Positions 7,432 through 16,868 of a DNA stretch of 64,000 bases are shown here, piece after piece. Source of the DNA: DATMER01 sp963741305. Lineage in GTDB: Bacteria > Acidobacteriota > Thermoanaerobaculia > Multivoradales > UBA5704. Numbering within the stretch: position 1 is the first letter of the stretch; each line of letters opens with the position of its first letter. The stretch spans positions 992,001 through 1,056,000 of the forward strand of contig CAVUHL010000003.1 in the NCBI GenBank assembly GCA_963741305.1, read 5' to 3'. A program made the translations under genes and the position numbers. Under the pieces are notes generated by a model. The model saw only the letters and a program-made list of their open reading frames with translations, searched no databases and was not told the DNA's origin.

Positions 7432-9122
7432 GGGGCGGCGATCGGACGGACAACCCTTCGACCGATCTCGATCCCCGGCAAACGGGCTTACCCGCCGCGG
7501 GAGCGCCGCTCGGTTTCCTCGATGCACCGCGGCCGGGGACTACCGTCGGTCAGGAGATCTTCCGGGTCCTCGGCTGGGCGATCGATGATCGAGGTTCGGT
7601 TCCTGTCGACATCGAGGTCGACGGAGAGGTCGTAGCCCGGGCCCGCATTGGCATGCCGCGGCCTGATGTGGCCGACGCCTTGGGCGATCCGAGCCTTGTT
7701 TTTGCGGGCTGGGAGTGCCTGCTCGACTTCCACGCCATCGCAGCCGGCCGGAGATCGCTCCACATCGAAGCCGTGGCCCATGCGAGGAGTGGGGAGCGGG
7801 TCTCCATCGGCACCGCGACCATTGCCATCGATACCGTCGATGCCATCGATTCCGGGCTACCACCGCGGGATGTAGCCGAGGACCACCGCCGGAGCGAGTT
7901 GTGCCGCCGTCTCGAGCTTTTGCTAGAGCGCCAACCGGTGCCGCCTCGCCGGCCGGACGGAGGTTTGAGAATCCTTGCCGTCATTCAGAACCTCGATCGA
8001 GGCGGAAGCCAGCTGATCTTGCTCGAGCGCCTCCGCGAGCTCATCGCCGAAGGGGCGGAGGCAGTGGTCGTCAGTCCCGGCGACGGCGCGCTTCGTCCTG
8101 AGCTCGAGTCCATGGGCGTCCCTTGTCATGTCACCGGCCCCTTGGTCCATCCCAATGCCATCCTCTACGAGGGGAAGATCGCCGAGCTGGCGATGTGGTG
8201 CCACCCGCAGGGCTTCGACGTGGTGCTGGTAAGTACGATAGGAGCGAGCCCGGGAATCGACCTGGCTCAGAGGTTGGGCCTGCCCAGCCTCTGGCTGATC
8301 TATGAGCCGCCGGCCTCCGCCCGTCACCTTTCGCCGTTCCTCGAGCTGACCTGGCCCGCCTACGCGCTCGAGCAGACGAAGGAGGCGCTGCGCCGCTGCC
8401 CGCTGATCGTCTTCGACTCGGATTCCTGCCGCCGCACCTACCTCGAGAGGGCATCGCCCGAGCGCCTGCTGACCATCCCGGGAGCGATCGACATTGAGGG
8501 AATCGACCGTTTCCGGGCCGCCTTCGATCGCGCGTCGGCGCGCCGGGCATGCGGCCTGCCCGAGGGTGCGAGGCTGGTGCTGGGATTGGGCTCTATCCTC
8601 GTGCTCAAAGGAACGCCGCAATTGGTGCAGGCGTTCGCCACTCTGGCCGCCGAGCAACCCGACCTTCGCCTGGCTCTGGTCGGCTCGCGCAGCGACCAGC
8701 TCTCGGAAGCGATCGAGCAGTTCGTTGCCGCGCGGGGCCTTCGAGACCGGGTGTTCATCGAGCCCATGGGCGCGGAAGCCTATCGCTGGCTGGGGATGGC
8801 GGATCTCCTGGTCTGCCCCAGCGACCGCGAGTCGATGCCGCGCGCCGTCCTCGAAGGGATGGCTTTCGAAGTCCCGGTGCTGGCCACTACGGTTGGGGAC
8901 ATCCCGAGCGTCATCGAGGACGGTGTCAGCGGATGGCTCATTCCGCCGAGCGATCCGGTGACGCTCGAGGTGGCGATCCGTCGCGCGCTGGCCGCTTCAC
9001 GCGAGGAACGCAGCGCCATGACCGCTGCCGCGGCCCGGCTCGTTCGAGAGCATCGAGGCGCGCGCCTTGCCGGCGAGCGCTTCGCGGCTGCCCTCCGGCG
9101 GGTGCGACGGGTTTGTTCCTAG
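7404..9122 (+). CDS. GT4-type glycosyltransferase with N-terminal beta-sandwich domain
   Basis: 572-aa protein. Residues about 30-150 form an Ig-like module (VLGWAIDD, DIEVDGEVV, GRRSLHIEAVA), a type often placed before glycosyl- or methyltransferases acting on surface polysaccharide. Residues about 190-570 are a GT-B glycosyltransferase: LRILAVIQNLDRGGSQL opens the acceptor domain; LVLGLGSILVLKGTPQLVQAF and the signature DRESMPRAVLEGMAFEVPVLAT with GDIPSVIEDGVSGWLIPP form the NDP-sugar site of family GT4. The start at 7404 lies inside the VOC gene (28-bp overlap); a slightly later start would not affect the domains. Probably cell-surface glycan synthesis; donor and acceptor unknown. Confidence 0.85.
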   Translation: MVDLYEAGVGGGDRTDNPSTDLDPRQTGLPAAGAPLGFLDAPRPGTTVGQEIFRVLGWAIDDRGSVPVDIEVDGEVVARARIGMPRPDVADALGDPSLVFAGWECLLDFHAIAAGRRSLHIEAVAHARSGERVSIGTATIAIDTVDAIDSGLPPRDVAEDHRRSELCRRLELLLERQPVPPRRPDGGLRILAVIQNLDRGGSQLILLERLRELIAEGAEAVVVSPGDGALRPELESMGVPCHVTGPLVHPNAILYEGKIAELAMWCHPQGFDVVLVSTIGASPGIDLAQRLGLPSLWLIYEPPASARHLSPFLELTWPAYALEQTKEALRRCPLIVFDSDSCRRTYLERASPERLLTIPGAIDIEGIDRFRAAFDRASARRACGLPEGARLVLGLGSILVLKGTPQLVQAFATLAAEQPDLRLALVGSRSDQLSEAIEQFVAARGLRDRVFIEPMGAEAYRWLGMADLLVCPSDRESMPRAVLEGMAFEVPVLATTVGDIPSVIEDGVSGWLIPPSDPVTLEVAIRRALAASREERSAMTAAAARLVREHRGARLAGERFAAALRRVRRVCS

Positions 9123-9163
9123 ACGCGTATACCCTTTAGATGGGCTGGCGAAAGGGGGCTTGG

Positions 9164-10456
9164 ATGCGAGCGATGTGTTGGAGAGTCTCTGTCGTCTTGT
9201 CGTGCCTTTTCTTGTTGCCGGGCTGGGCTGCTGCCGGGGATGACCTGGCGCAGGTGGCCCGGGCCCTGGTCTCAAAGAGCGAGTTGGATGCGGCTCTAGT
9301 AGCCACGCTGCGGGCGGCCGGACCGGCGGGAATGGACGCGGTATTTGCCCTTTCCGCGGCCGAGCCGGAGCTTGCGAAGAGCCCTGCCTTCCATGCCGCG
9401 CTCGACGCGGTCTGCGCCCAGAAGGATTGCGCGGCCTCGCGCCTCTTCTGGCACACGGACCTCGAGGCTGCGAAGGCCGCGGCAGCGAAGAGCGGCAAGC
9501 CCATCCTCTCCCTTCGGCTCCTCGGGCGCCTCGACGAGGAGCTGAGCTGCGCCAACAGCCGCTTCTTCCGGACGGTCCTCTACGCGGACGAGCACGTCTC
9601 CGGCCAGATGCGCGAGGATTGGGTGCTGCACTGGCAGTCGGTGCGGCCGGTGCCCAAGGTGACGATCGACTTCGGCGACGGCCGGCGCCTGGAAGGTACG
9701 ATCACGGGCAACAGCCTGCACTACATGCTCGACTCCAAGGGCCGCATCCTGGACGCGATTCCCGGCCTCTATGCGCCGGAGGCCTTCCGCGATGCCCTGT
9801 TCCTGGGAGCGAGCGATGCCAAGGAGGCCGGCAGCTTCTCTGATGGGGATTTCGCCCCCGCTCTGGCCGCGCGCCACCTCGACCGCTATCTGAGCCTCGA
9901 GAGGAGGATCGCGCAGCAGCTCGCAAAGGGCCGCAAGGATTCCAGCGGCGCGGCCGAGGCGGCGCTGACCGCTTTTGTCCAGCGCGCGGGTGCTCGCCCG
10001 CCCTCTCCCTCGGCGAGGGCGGCCTCTGCCGTCTCGGCCAGCAAGAGCCTCGCGGAGGGTGCGGTGCTCCGGGCGGTCACCGCCGGACCGGTTGCGCCAC
10101 CTGTCACGGAAGATCAGGTCGTCGCGCTCTTCGCCAAGGACTATTTCAAGAAGAAGACCGAGCTGAGGGAAGGCACCCGGGCGCTGCTGGCCAAGAAGTT
10201 CGGCAGTTGGGTAGGAGCCGGCAACCTGGATGCCTCGATTCAGAGGTTCGAAGAGCTGATCGCGGAGGACACCGCCCGCAACGAGATGCTGCTCCACGCC
10301 GCCATCCACGCCCGGCTGTCGGAAGCCACCGGGATGCCGAAACTGGATGAGATCACCGGCTGGATCTACGAGTCGCTGTTCCTCAGCCCGCCCTCCGATC
10401 CCTGGATGGGGCTGGCGCCGCGCGAGGTCTATTCGGTGCTGACGCCGGTGCCCTGA
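9164..10456 (+). CDS. Secreted thioredoxin-fold-like protein
   Basis: 430-aa exported protein with a signal peptide ending WAAAGDD. The ATG at 9164 is chosen over the one at 9140 because a GGGGG ribosome site lies 5 nt before it and the signal peptide then has normal length. Residues about 75-210 resemble a thioredoxin-like domain of the kind with LFWHTDLEAAKAAAAKSGKPILSL, followed by SCANSRFFRTVLY and later LDSKGRILDAIPGLYAPEAF. No CxxC pair is present, so a redox role is unlikely. The C-terminal 200 residues are helical and unassigned. The last 28 bp overlap a convergent rhodanese-like gene. Confidence 0.65.
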   Translation: MRAMCWRVSVVLSCLFLLPGWAAAGDDLAQVARALVSKSELDAALVATLRAAGPAGMDAVFALSAAEPELAKSPAFHAALDAVCAQKDCAASRLFWHTDLEAAKAAAAKSGKPILSLRLLGRLDEELSCANSRFFRTVLYADEHVSGQMREDWVLHWQSVRPVPKVTIDFGDGRRLEGTITGNSLHYMLDSKGRILDAIPGLYAPEAFRDALFLGASDAKEAGSFSDGDFAPALAARHLDRYLSLERRIAQQLAKGRKDSSGAAEAALTAFVQRAGARPPSPSARAASAVSASKSLAEGAVLRAVTAGPVAPPVTEDQVVALFAKDYFKKKTELREGTRALLAKKFGSWVGAGNLDASIQRFEELIAEDTARNEMLLHAAIHARLSEATGMPKLDEITGWIYESLFLSPPSDPWMGLAPREVYSVLTPVP

Positions 10457-10827
10457 CGGATCAGAAACGTCTCCTCGCCGATCACCTCGGGGTCGAGCGA
10501 GAATTCGTAGAGCTCCATACCCCCGAAGAGCGCTTTGACACGGGGATAGCCGGCCGACTGCATGTGGCGGGCTCCTTCGATCGCGATGGAGCCGTCGTCG
10601 TCGAAGAGCACCACGTCGCGATCTTGAGGCGGCGACCAGTCGGGGCCGGGGTAGGGGATGGCGCCCTGAAGAGTCAGGCCCCCCGGTTCGGGCCGGACAT
10701 CCACGATCAAAGGGAGATCCTCTTCCTTGCCTTCCTTGATACGGCGGAAGAGCACGAAAGGGGAGACCTCCAGCAGGGGATCGAACTGGACGACCGGGGT
10801 CTCGTCGTCGAGGTAGCGCGTCGGCAT
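10429..10827 (-). CDS. Rhodanese-like domain protein lacking the catalytic cysteine
   Basis: 132-aa protein with a rhodanese layout: ISP-type start VSPFVLFRRIKEGKEEDLPLIVDVRPEP, the loop GAIPYPG where rhodaneses have GHIPGA, then RDVVLFDDDGSIAIEGARHMQSAGYPRVKALFGGMELYEFSL. The position that normally carries the active-site Cys (the loop after VVLY/VVLF) reads DDDGSIA, so sulfur transfer is improbable and a regulatory or binding role more likely. It converges with the upstream secreted gene and overlaps it by 28 bp at the 3' ends. ATG at 10827. Confidence 0.7.
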   Translation of the reverse strand: MPTRYLDDETPVVQFDPLLEVSPFVLFRRIKEGKEEDLPLIVDVRPEPGGLTLQGAIPYPGPDWSPPQDRDVVLFDDDGSIAIEGARHMQSAGYPRVKALFGGMELYEFSLDPEVIGEETFLIRQGTGVSTE

Positions 10828-10866
10828 GGCGCGATCGTACCTCAGGCGCGCATCACCAGGCGGTCA

Positions 10867-12726
10867 TCATCGGCTCGCTTGCTCTTCCGGGCGGCCCGCG
10901 AGGGGCAGACGGAAGGCGACCATCTCCTCTCCGTTGCGGACCAGCAGGACGTCGCCGACGAGCACCGGGTGGTTCCAGGTCTTGCCCTCGATCGCCGGGA
11001 GCCGCGCAAGCTCCGTGAACTGGTCGGGGGTCGCCTTGGCCAGCGCCAGCTCACCCTGCTCCGAAAGCACCAGCAGAAGGTCCTGTTCGGGCAGGAGGAC
11101 GAGCTGGCCGTGGCCGTAGCGTCCGCCCTTCCACTTGCGCTTGCCTTTCTCGAGGTCGATGCACGCGAGCATGACGCCGTCGAAACCGAAGGCGTGGCCA
11201 TTGTGAACGACGAAGTCGTTGAAGTAGGGCTTCAGCCCGTTCGAGGTCCAGCGCTCTTCGACGGTCCATTTCCCGGGGCCGTGCGCGACCGCGATGCGGC
11301 CGATTCCTTCGTTGTCGCCGATCAGGACGTCGCCGTCCGCGGTCACGGCCGGCTGCACGATGCGGGCGCCCGACTTCCACAGATGCTCCCAGAGCAGCTT
11401 GCCGTCGGCCGGGGCGACGCTGATCGCGCCGGCTCCGCTCAGCAGAAGGACTTGCGCGACTCCGTCGATCGTCACTCGATGGGGCGAGCTGTAGCCACCG
11501 CCGCCGGCCGGGCCGTACCAGCGCGGCTCGCCGGTAGCGAGGTCGTAGGCGGCGAGCTTGCCACCGGCGGCGACCATGACGACGTCGTCGATCACCAACG
11601 GCGAGCTCGAGAAGCCCCAGCCCGGGACTTCCGTGTCGGTGTCGGACGCCGGGTTGCGCGACCACACGACGGCGCCGTCATCGGCATCGAGCGCGTTCAG
11701 GACTCCGGTCGCACCGAATGTGTAGACGCGGCCGTTGCTGAGGGTCGGCGTTGCGCGCGGACCGGCGCCGCCATTCGATTCGTAGAACCGGACCGGGTCG
11801 GTGTGCCTCCACACCGGCTCGCCGGTGGTCAGGTTGTAGCAGGTTACGACCTCGTCGTCACCGCGCTGCTCCTGGGTGTAGAGGAGATCGCCGCGGACCG
11901 CGAAGGAGGACCAGCCCGGTCCGATCGGCCGTCGCCACAGCTCGACCGGCGGCGACGCAGCCCAGTCGGTCTCGATCCGCACACCGCGGACGATGCTGTC
12001 GCGCCCGGGTCCGCGAAAGCCGGGCCAGTCGGCTCCTGTCTTTGCTCTAACCGGAGCCGCCGCTGGCTCGTCTTCGGCTTGGGCCACGAGCGGTTCCGCT
12101 TGAGTCTCCACCGCCGCCGGAACCGCGGGAGCCGTCGGCTGGGCCGCGGGCAGTTCCTCAGGAGTCTTTGTCGGCACAGGGAGCGCCGGCTCGTCGCCGG
12201 CTTGGGCCAGGAGCCGCTCCTCGGGAGTCTCCGTCCATCGCCAGGCGAAATCTGAATCGGCATCGCCAGTGATTCCGCCGGTCCGAACGAGCGCCCATGC
12301 TCCGCAAGCGATCAGGATGGTCGCGGCCATCACCGCGCGCCGAGGCCTCTCGGAGAGGCGGCGGCTGGCCACCACTGCCGCGACAAAAGCGATGCTCAGC
12401 AGAGGGAGGGCGAACACGGGGAACATCATCCCCATCAGCCCTCCTGAAATCGATTCGTGGAGGATGGGGCGTGTCGCGACCAATCCGGCGATCATCAGGA
12501 GGACGGCACCCCAGCGCTCGGACCGAGGCGCCCGGCTGAAGAACGCCCACCACACGACGACAGCCAGCCCGAGGACGAGCCCCGCCATCACCCCATACAT
12601 CATGGCTTCGGGCACGATGGCAGGGGCGACATACCTGATCAGCAACAGCAGGGCCGCGGCGAGCACGCCGGGCCATAGCCGGAGCTGCTTCCGAGGCGTA
12701 GGTTCGTCAGTCTGTGCGATGGTCAT
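10867..12726 (-). CDS. Membrane-anchored PQQ-type beta-propeller protein (copy 1)
   Basis: 619-aa protein with five predicted transmembrane helices in the first 200 residues (LLLLIRYVAPAIV, GLVLGLAVVVWWAFF, LLMIAGLVATRPI, PLLSIAFVAAVVA, ILIACGAWALV), a low-complexity Ala/Pro/Glu linker, and a C-terminal eight-bladed-type propeller (DWPGFRGPGRDSIVRG, then repeated LYTQEQ, VYTFGATGVLNALDADDGAVVW and WGFSSSPLVI blades). This is the pyrrolo-quinoline-quinone-like outer-membrane-assembly/BamB fold; no quinoprotein catalytic residues are evident. The ATG at 12726 is chosen because it aligns with the start of the adjacent paralogue. Function unknown; probably an envelope sensor or scaffold. Confidence 0.8.
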   Translation of the reverse strand: MTIAQTDEPTPRKQLRLWPGVLAAALLLLIRYVAPAIVPEAMMYGVMAGLVLGLAVVVWWAFFSRAPRSERWGAVLLMIAGLVATRPILHESISGGLMGMMFPVFALPLLSIAFVAAVVASRRLSERPRRAVMAATILIACGAWALVRTGGITGDADSDFAWRWTETPEERLLAQAGDEPALPVPTKTPEELPAAQPTAPAVPAAVETQAEPLVAQAEDEPAAAPVRAKTGADWPGFRGPGRDSIVRGVRIETDWAASPPVELWRRPIGPGWSSFAVRGDLLYTQEQRGDDEVVTCYNLTTGEPVWRHTDPVRFYESNGGAGPRATPTLSNGRVYTFGATGVLNALDADDGAVVWSRNPASDTDTEVPGWGFSSSPLVIDDVVMVAAGGKLAAYDLATGEPRWYGPAGGGGYSSPHRVTIDGVAQVLLLSGAGAISVAPADGKLLWEHLWKSGARIVQPAVTADGDVLIGDNEGIGRIAVAHGPGKWTVEERWTSNGLKPYFNDFVVHNGHAFGFDGVMLACIDLEKGKRKWKGGRYGHGQLVLLPEQDLLLVLSEQGELALAKATPDQFTELARLPAIEGKTWNHPVLVGDVLLVRNGEEMVAFRLPLAGRPEEQASR

Positions 12727-12756
12727 AAAAAACCATACGCCCGGGACCGCCAAATA

Positions 12757-14625
12757 TTACGGGGATGCGAGGGGCAGCCGGAACGCGGCCATCTCCTCAC
12801 CATTGCGGACCAGCAGGACGTCGCCGGCCAGCACCGGGTGGTTCCAGGTCTTGCCCTCGATCGCCGGGAACTTCGCGAGCTCCGTGAACTCCCCGGGGGC
12901 CGCCTTGACCAGCGCCAGCTCGCCCTGGTCCGACAGCACCAGCAGCAGATCCTGGTCGGGCAACAGGACGAGCTGGCCTGAGCCGTAGCGTCCGCCCTTC
13001 CACTTGCGCTTGCCGTCTTCGAGGTCGATGCAGGCGAGGATGCGGCCGTCGAAGCCGAAGGCATGGCCCTCGTGAACGACGAAGTCGTTGAAGTAGGGCT
13101 TCAGTCCGATGGAAGTCCAGCGCTCCGCGGCGGTCCATCCGCCGGGTCCGCGCGCCACAGCGATGCGGCGCGTGCCGCTCTGGTTGCTGGCAGCGATCAG
13201 GAGGTTGCCATCCGGCATCAGGGCCGGCTGCACGATGGGGAAGCCCGGCCACGGATGCTCCCAGAGCAGCTTGCCGTCGGCCGGGGCGACGCTGGCCGCG
13301 CCGGCTCTGCCCATCAGCAGGACTTGCTCGACTCCGCCGATCGTCAAGAGCTGTGGCGAGCTGTAGCTATCGCCGTCCGCCTTGCGCGACCAGCGCGGCT
13401 CGCCGGTGGCGAGGTCGTAGGCGGCGAGGGTGCTGGCAGCGGCGACGATGACGACATCGCCGACGACCAGGGGCGAGCTCGAAAAACCCCAGACGGGGAC
13501 TTTCGCTCCGGTATCCGTTGCCACGTTGCGCGACCACACGGCGGCGCCGTTGCCCGCACCGAGCGCATTCAGGATTCCTGTCGCACCCAGGGTGTACACG
13601 CGGCCGCCGCTGAGGGTCGGAGTCGAGCGCGGACCGGCGCCGGCGTTCGCCTCGAAGAACCGGGCCGCATCGCGATGCAGCCACACCGGCTCGCCGGTGG
13701 TCAGGTCATAGCTGGCGACGACCTCGTCGTCGCCGCGCTGCTCCTGGGTGTAGATGAGGCCGCCGCGGACCGCGAAGGACGACCAGCCCGGTCCGATCGG
13801 CCGGCGCCAGAGCTCGACCGGCGGCGATGCGGACCAGTCGGTCGCGATCTGCACGCCGCGGACGGTGCCGTCGCGCCCGGGTCCCCGAAAAGCGGGCCAG
13901 TCGGCTCCGGTCTCTGCTCCTGCCTTGGCCGACGAGAGTACCGCCGTTGGCTCGTCGCCGGTCTGGGGCGCGAGCGGGTCCACGGTAGCCTCCTCGGCTG
14001 CCCGCGCCGCCTCCGGCTCGCTGAGGGCTGGGACCACGGGCTGCTGCTCGGGGATAATCGCCTCCGGAGCCGCCGCTTCCGGAGCTTTCGGGACGGGCGC
14101 CGGCTCGTCGCCGGCCTGGGCCAGGAGCCGCTCCTCGGGACTTTCTGTCCAGCGCCAACCGAACCTCATCGTATGGTCACCGGTGATGCCGTCCGACCGG
14201 GCGAGCAACCAGGCTCCGCTCGCGATCAGGATGGCCGCGGCCATTGCCGCGCGCCGGGGGCCGTCGGCGAGCCGGCGGCTGGCCACGGCCCAGGCGACGA
14301 AGGCAAGGAACAGGAACGGGAGGGCGTAGCCGATGATCCAGAGCGGCCCCATCGACTCGTGCCTGAGGAACCAGGCCGCGGCCAGCCCGGCCGCCATCAG
14401 GCCGAGGGCGCCCAGGCGCTCGGACCAGGGCGCACGGCTGAAGAACATCCACCAGAGGAGGAGGGCCGCCATGCAGCCGAACGAGTACATCATCCCCTGC
14501 GAAAAGCCCTCGAACCCGGGCACGACCATCTTCACGCCAAACCGGGCCACCAAAAGCAGCACCGCGAGGACTATTCCGGGCCACAGCCGGAGCGGCTTCC
14601 GAAGAGTCGGTTCGTCTGTGTTCAT
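12757..14625 (-). CDS. Membrane-anchored PQQ-type beta-propeller protein (copy 2)
   Basis: 622-aa tandem paralogue of the gene just downstream, with the same plan: short cytoplasmic N-terminus MNTDEPTLRKPLRLWPG, five transmembrane helices to about residue 170, a variable Ala/Pro/Glu-rich linker carrying the phrase EERLLAQAGDEPA, and a PQQ-type propeller starting DWPAFRGPGRDGTVRG. The propellers are very similar and the linkers differ most. The ATG at 14625 is preferred over an upstream TTG at 14640 because it matches the paralogue's N-terminus. The intergenic gap to copy 1 is 30 bp, so the two are probably one transcript. Confidence 0.8.
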   Translation of the reverse strand: MNTDEPTLRKPLRLWPGIVLAVLLLVARFGVKMVVPGFEGFSQGMMYSFGCMAALLLWWMFFSRAPWSERLGALGLMAAGLAAAWFLRHESMGPLWIIGYALPFLFLAFVAWAVASRRLADGPRRAAMAAAILIASGAWLLARSDGITGDHTMRFGWRWTESPEERLLAQAGDEPAPVPKAPEAAAPEAIIPEQQPVVPALSEPEAARAAEEATVDPLAPQTGDEPTAVLSSAKAGAETGADWPAFRGPGRDGTVRGVQIATDWSASPPVELWRRPIGPGWSSFAVRGGLIYTQEQRGDDEVVASYDLTTGEPVWLHRDAARFFEANAGAGPRSTPTLSGGRVYTLGATGILNALGAGNGAAVWSRNVATDTGAKVPVWGFSSSPLVVGDVVIVAAASTLAAYDLATGEPRWSRKADGDSYSSPQLLTIGGVEQVLLMGRAGAASVAPADGKLLWEHPWPGFPIVQPALMPDGNLLIAASNQSGTRRIAVARGPGGWTAAERWTSIGLKPYFNDFVVHEGHAFGFDGRILACIDLEDGKRKWKGGRYGSGQLVLLPDQDLLLVLSDQGELALVKAAPGEFTELAKFPAIEGKTWNHPVLAGDVLLVRNGEEMAAFRLPLASP

Positions 14626-14672
14626 GAGAACACTACGCAAGGGGAGCCCCCGATGTTACAGGCAGGGGAGGG

Positions 14673-16829
14673 CTACTTGATCATCACGACCTCGATGTCG
14701 CCGTCCCGGCGCTCGAGGTGGAGGCTCACATCGAGGGTGTGGCGTTCCAGGATCAGGTCGACCGAGGCCTCGCCCACGCTCAGGTTGCGGATGCGGAGGG
14801 TGCCGAAGAAGTCCGGCAGCTCGGGCCTCTGCAGGAGGATGCGGCCTCCGGGCGCGTCGATCTCCAGCCCCAGGCAGGCCTGGAGGAGGAGGAAAACCGA
14901 GGCCGCGGCCCATGCCTGGGGAGCGCAGGCCACGGGATAGCGCGTCGGTCCCTCGTGCGGCCGGCGGTGGAAGCCGCAGAACAGCTCGGGCATCCGCTCC
15001 AGGTCGAAGTGGAGCACCGCATCGTACAGAGCCGACATGACTTGCACCGCCATCCCCTTGAAGCCGTAGCGCGACAGCCCCTGGGCGATGATGGCGTTGT
15101 CATGCGGCCAGATCGAGCCGCGGTGATAGGAGAGCGGGTTGTAGCGTACTTCGCGGGCGTCCAGGGTGCGGATGCCCCAGCGGGAGAACGACGTGTCGGC
15201 CATCAGGGTCTCGGCCACCTGCCGTGCATGCGCCGGCGAGGCGATCCCCGTATACAGGCAGTGGCCGGCGTTGGAGCTGCGCACGGCGCAGGGCTTCTTC
15301 TCGCCGTCGAGGGCCTGGGCGTAGGTGCCGATCTCTTCGACCCAGAAGGTGTGCTCGAAGTCCTGCTGGAAATCCCGCGCCTGCCGCTCCAGTTTTTCGG
15401 CCCGCTCGGTGAGCCCGAGCGCGACGGCGAGCCTCGCGGCTGCCCGGTAGGCGGCATAGACGTAGCCCTGGACTTCGCAGAGCGCGATCGGCCCCTCGGC
15501 CAGACTGCCGTCCGCGTGGCAGATCGAGCCGCTGGAGTCCTTCCACCCCTGATGGATCAGCCCTGTCTGGGATTTCCGCGCGTACTCCACGAATCCGTCG
15601 CCGTCGAGGTCGCCGTAGACGTCGATCCACTCCAGGGCCCGCTCCACGTGCGGCCAGAGCGACTCGATGAAGGCGCGGTCCGCGGTGCGCTGCAGGTAGG
15701 CTCCGGCCAGGACCACGAACAGGGGCGTGGCATCCACGCTGCCGTAGTAGCGGCCGAAGGGGATCTCGCCGAGCGCCGCCATCTCGCCCAGGCGCGTCTC
15801 GTGGAGGATCTTGCCCGGCTCGGCGTCGTTCGCGGGATCGATCCGATGGGCCTGGGTGGCGGCGAGGTACGAGAGCACCCCCCGGGCCGGCGCCGGGTCG
15901 AGCCAGAGCGTCTCCAGGGCGGTCCACAGCCCGTCGCGGCCGAAAGCGGTGCTGAACCAGGGGATGCCTGCGTAGGGGTAGGGCCCCCGGGTGGTCTCCG
16001 TGATCAGCATGTGGAGGTCGGAGACCGAGCGTTCCGCCCAGTCGTCGAAGCGTTCGTTGGAGGAGTGGATCGAGGCCGAGCCCAGGCGGCGGGCCTCGAG
16101 CTGCGCGCCGGAGCGCTCCAGCGCCTCTTCGAAGCTGAAGATGAGGGGCTCACGGTTGCCGGTCTGGAAGCCCACGGTCACGGTCCAGGTGGCTTCGCCC
16201 CGCGGGGGAAGGTCGGCCAGGAACGAGGCCGCCGCGCCGGTCATCTCCTCGGGATCCGGCGAGAAGCTCAGCCGGGTGCGGCGGACGGCGCCGTCCAGCC
16301 CGCGGTATCCGAGCGCGACGGACGCGTGCTCCTTGAATGGGTCCATCAGGGTGCCCCGCTCGGGCCGGGGCGTGCCGCGCACCTCGAAGACGTCCGCGTA
16401 GTCGGCGCCGTACCGCAGCTCCAGCCGCAGCTCGACAGGGTCCGGGCCGAAGTTGTGGACGCGAAAACGCAGGTAGCAGACCTCTTCCCAGAGGAAGCTG
16501 ATGGCGAAGAGGTGGATCGTGTCCCGGGGGAGGAGGTGCTTGTCCCCGGCGACTAGATCCGGGTTGGTGAGCTCGACGATGAGCGCGTTGTCCTGGCGTA
16601 CGGTCGAACCGAGGAACAGCGGATGCTGGTTTTCGAGGGTCAGCTCGAGCCGGCTTAGGAACCGGGTCCCCTCGTGGTAGAGCCCCTGCTCGCTGCCAGG
16701 GCGGATTTCCCCGGCGCGGTCGAACACGGCGAAGCTCTCACCGTGCTTGAGGATACGGTGCGCCTCGTCGAGCCGCGACGAGGTGGCCACGATGGGGAAG
16801 GATTCCTGGATCTCGATCTCGGTCTTCAC
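14673..16829 (-). CDS. Glycogen-debranching amylo-alpha-1,6-glucosidase family protein
   Basis: 718-aa protein of the bacterial/archaeal debranching type. The N-terminal domain begins EIQESFPIVATSSRLDE and contains GLYHEGTRFLSRLEL and DLVAGDKHLLPRDTIHL, typical of the glycogen debranching N-terminal domain. The C-terminal (alpha/alpha)6 barrel has YPYAGIPWFSTAFGRDGLWTALE, GYVYAAYRAAARLA, FWVEEIGTYAQALDG and YHRGSIWPHDNAIIAQGLSRYG, holding the GH-type acidic residues. It would trim alpha-1,6 branches of glycogen or related glucans. The frame stays open for 187 further codons antisense to the deaminase gene; the GTG at 16829 is chosen because family homology begins there. Divergent from the deaminase, 39 bp apart. 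Confidence 0.88.
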   Translation of the reverse strand: MKTEIEIQESFPIVATSSRLDEAHRILKHGESFAVFDRAGEIRPGSEQGLYHEGTRFLSRLELTLENQHPLFLGSTVRQDNALIVELTNPDLVAGDKHLLPRDTIHLFAISFLWEEVCYLRFRVHNFGPDPVELRLELRYGADYADVFEVRGTPRPERGTLMDPFKEHASVALGYRGLDGAVRRTRLSFSPDPEEMTGAAASFLADLPPRGEATWTVTVGFQTGNREPLIFSFEEALERSGAQLEARRLGSASIHSSNERFDDWAERSVSDLHMLITETTRGPYPYAGIPWFSTAFGRDGLWTALETLWLDPAPARGVLSYLAATQAHRIDPANDAEPGKILHETRLGEMAALGEIPFGRYYGSVDATPLFVVLAGAYLQRTADRAFIESLWPHVERALEWIDVYGDLDGDGFVEYARKSQTGLIHQGWKDSSGSICHADGSLAEGPIALCEVQGYVYAAYRAAARLAVALGLTERAEKLERQARDFQQDFEHTFWVEEIGTYAQALDGEKKPCAVRSSNAGHCLYTGIASPAHARQVAETLMADTSFSRWGIRTLDAREVRYNPLSYHRGSIWPHDNAIIAQGLSRYGFKGMAVQVMSALYDAVLHFDLERMPELFCGFHRRPHEGPTRYPVACAPQAWAAASVFLLLQACLGLEIDAPGGRILLQRPELPDFFGTLRIRNLSVGEASVDLILERHTLDVSLHLERRDGDIEVVMIK

Positions 16830-16868
16830 AGCTCTGGAAGTATACTGCCCGACGACCAAGGAGAAGAA

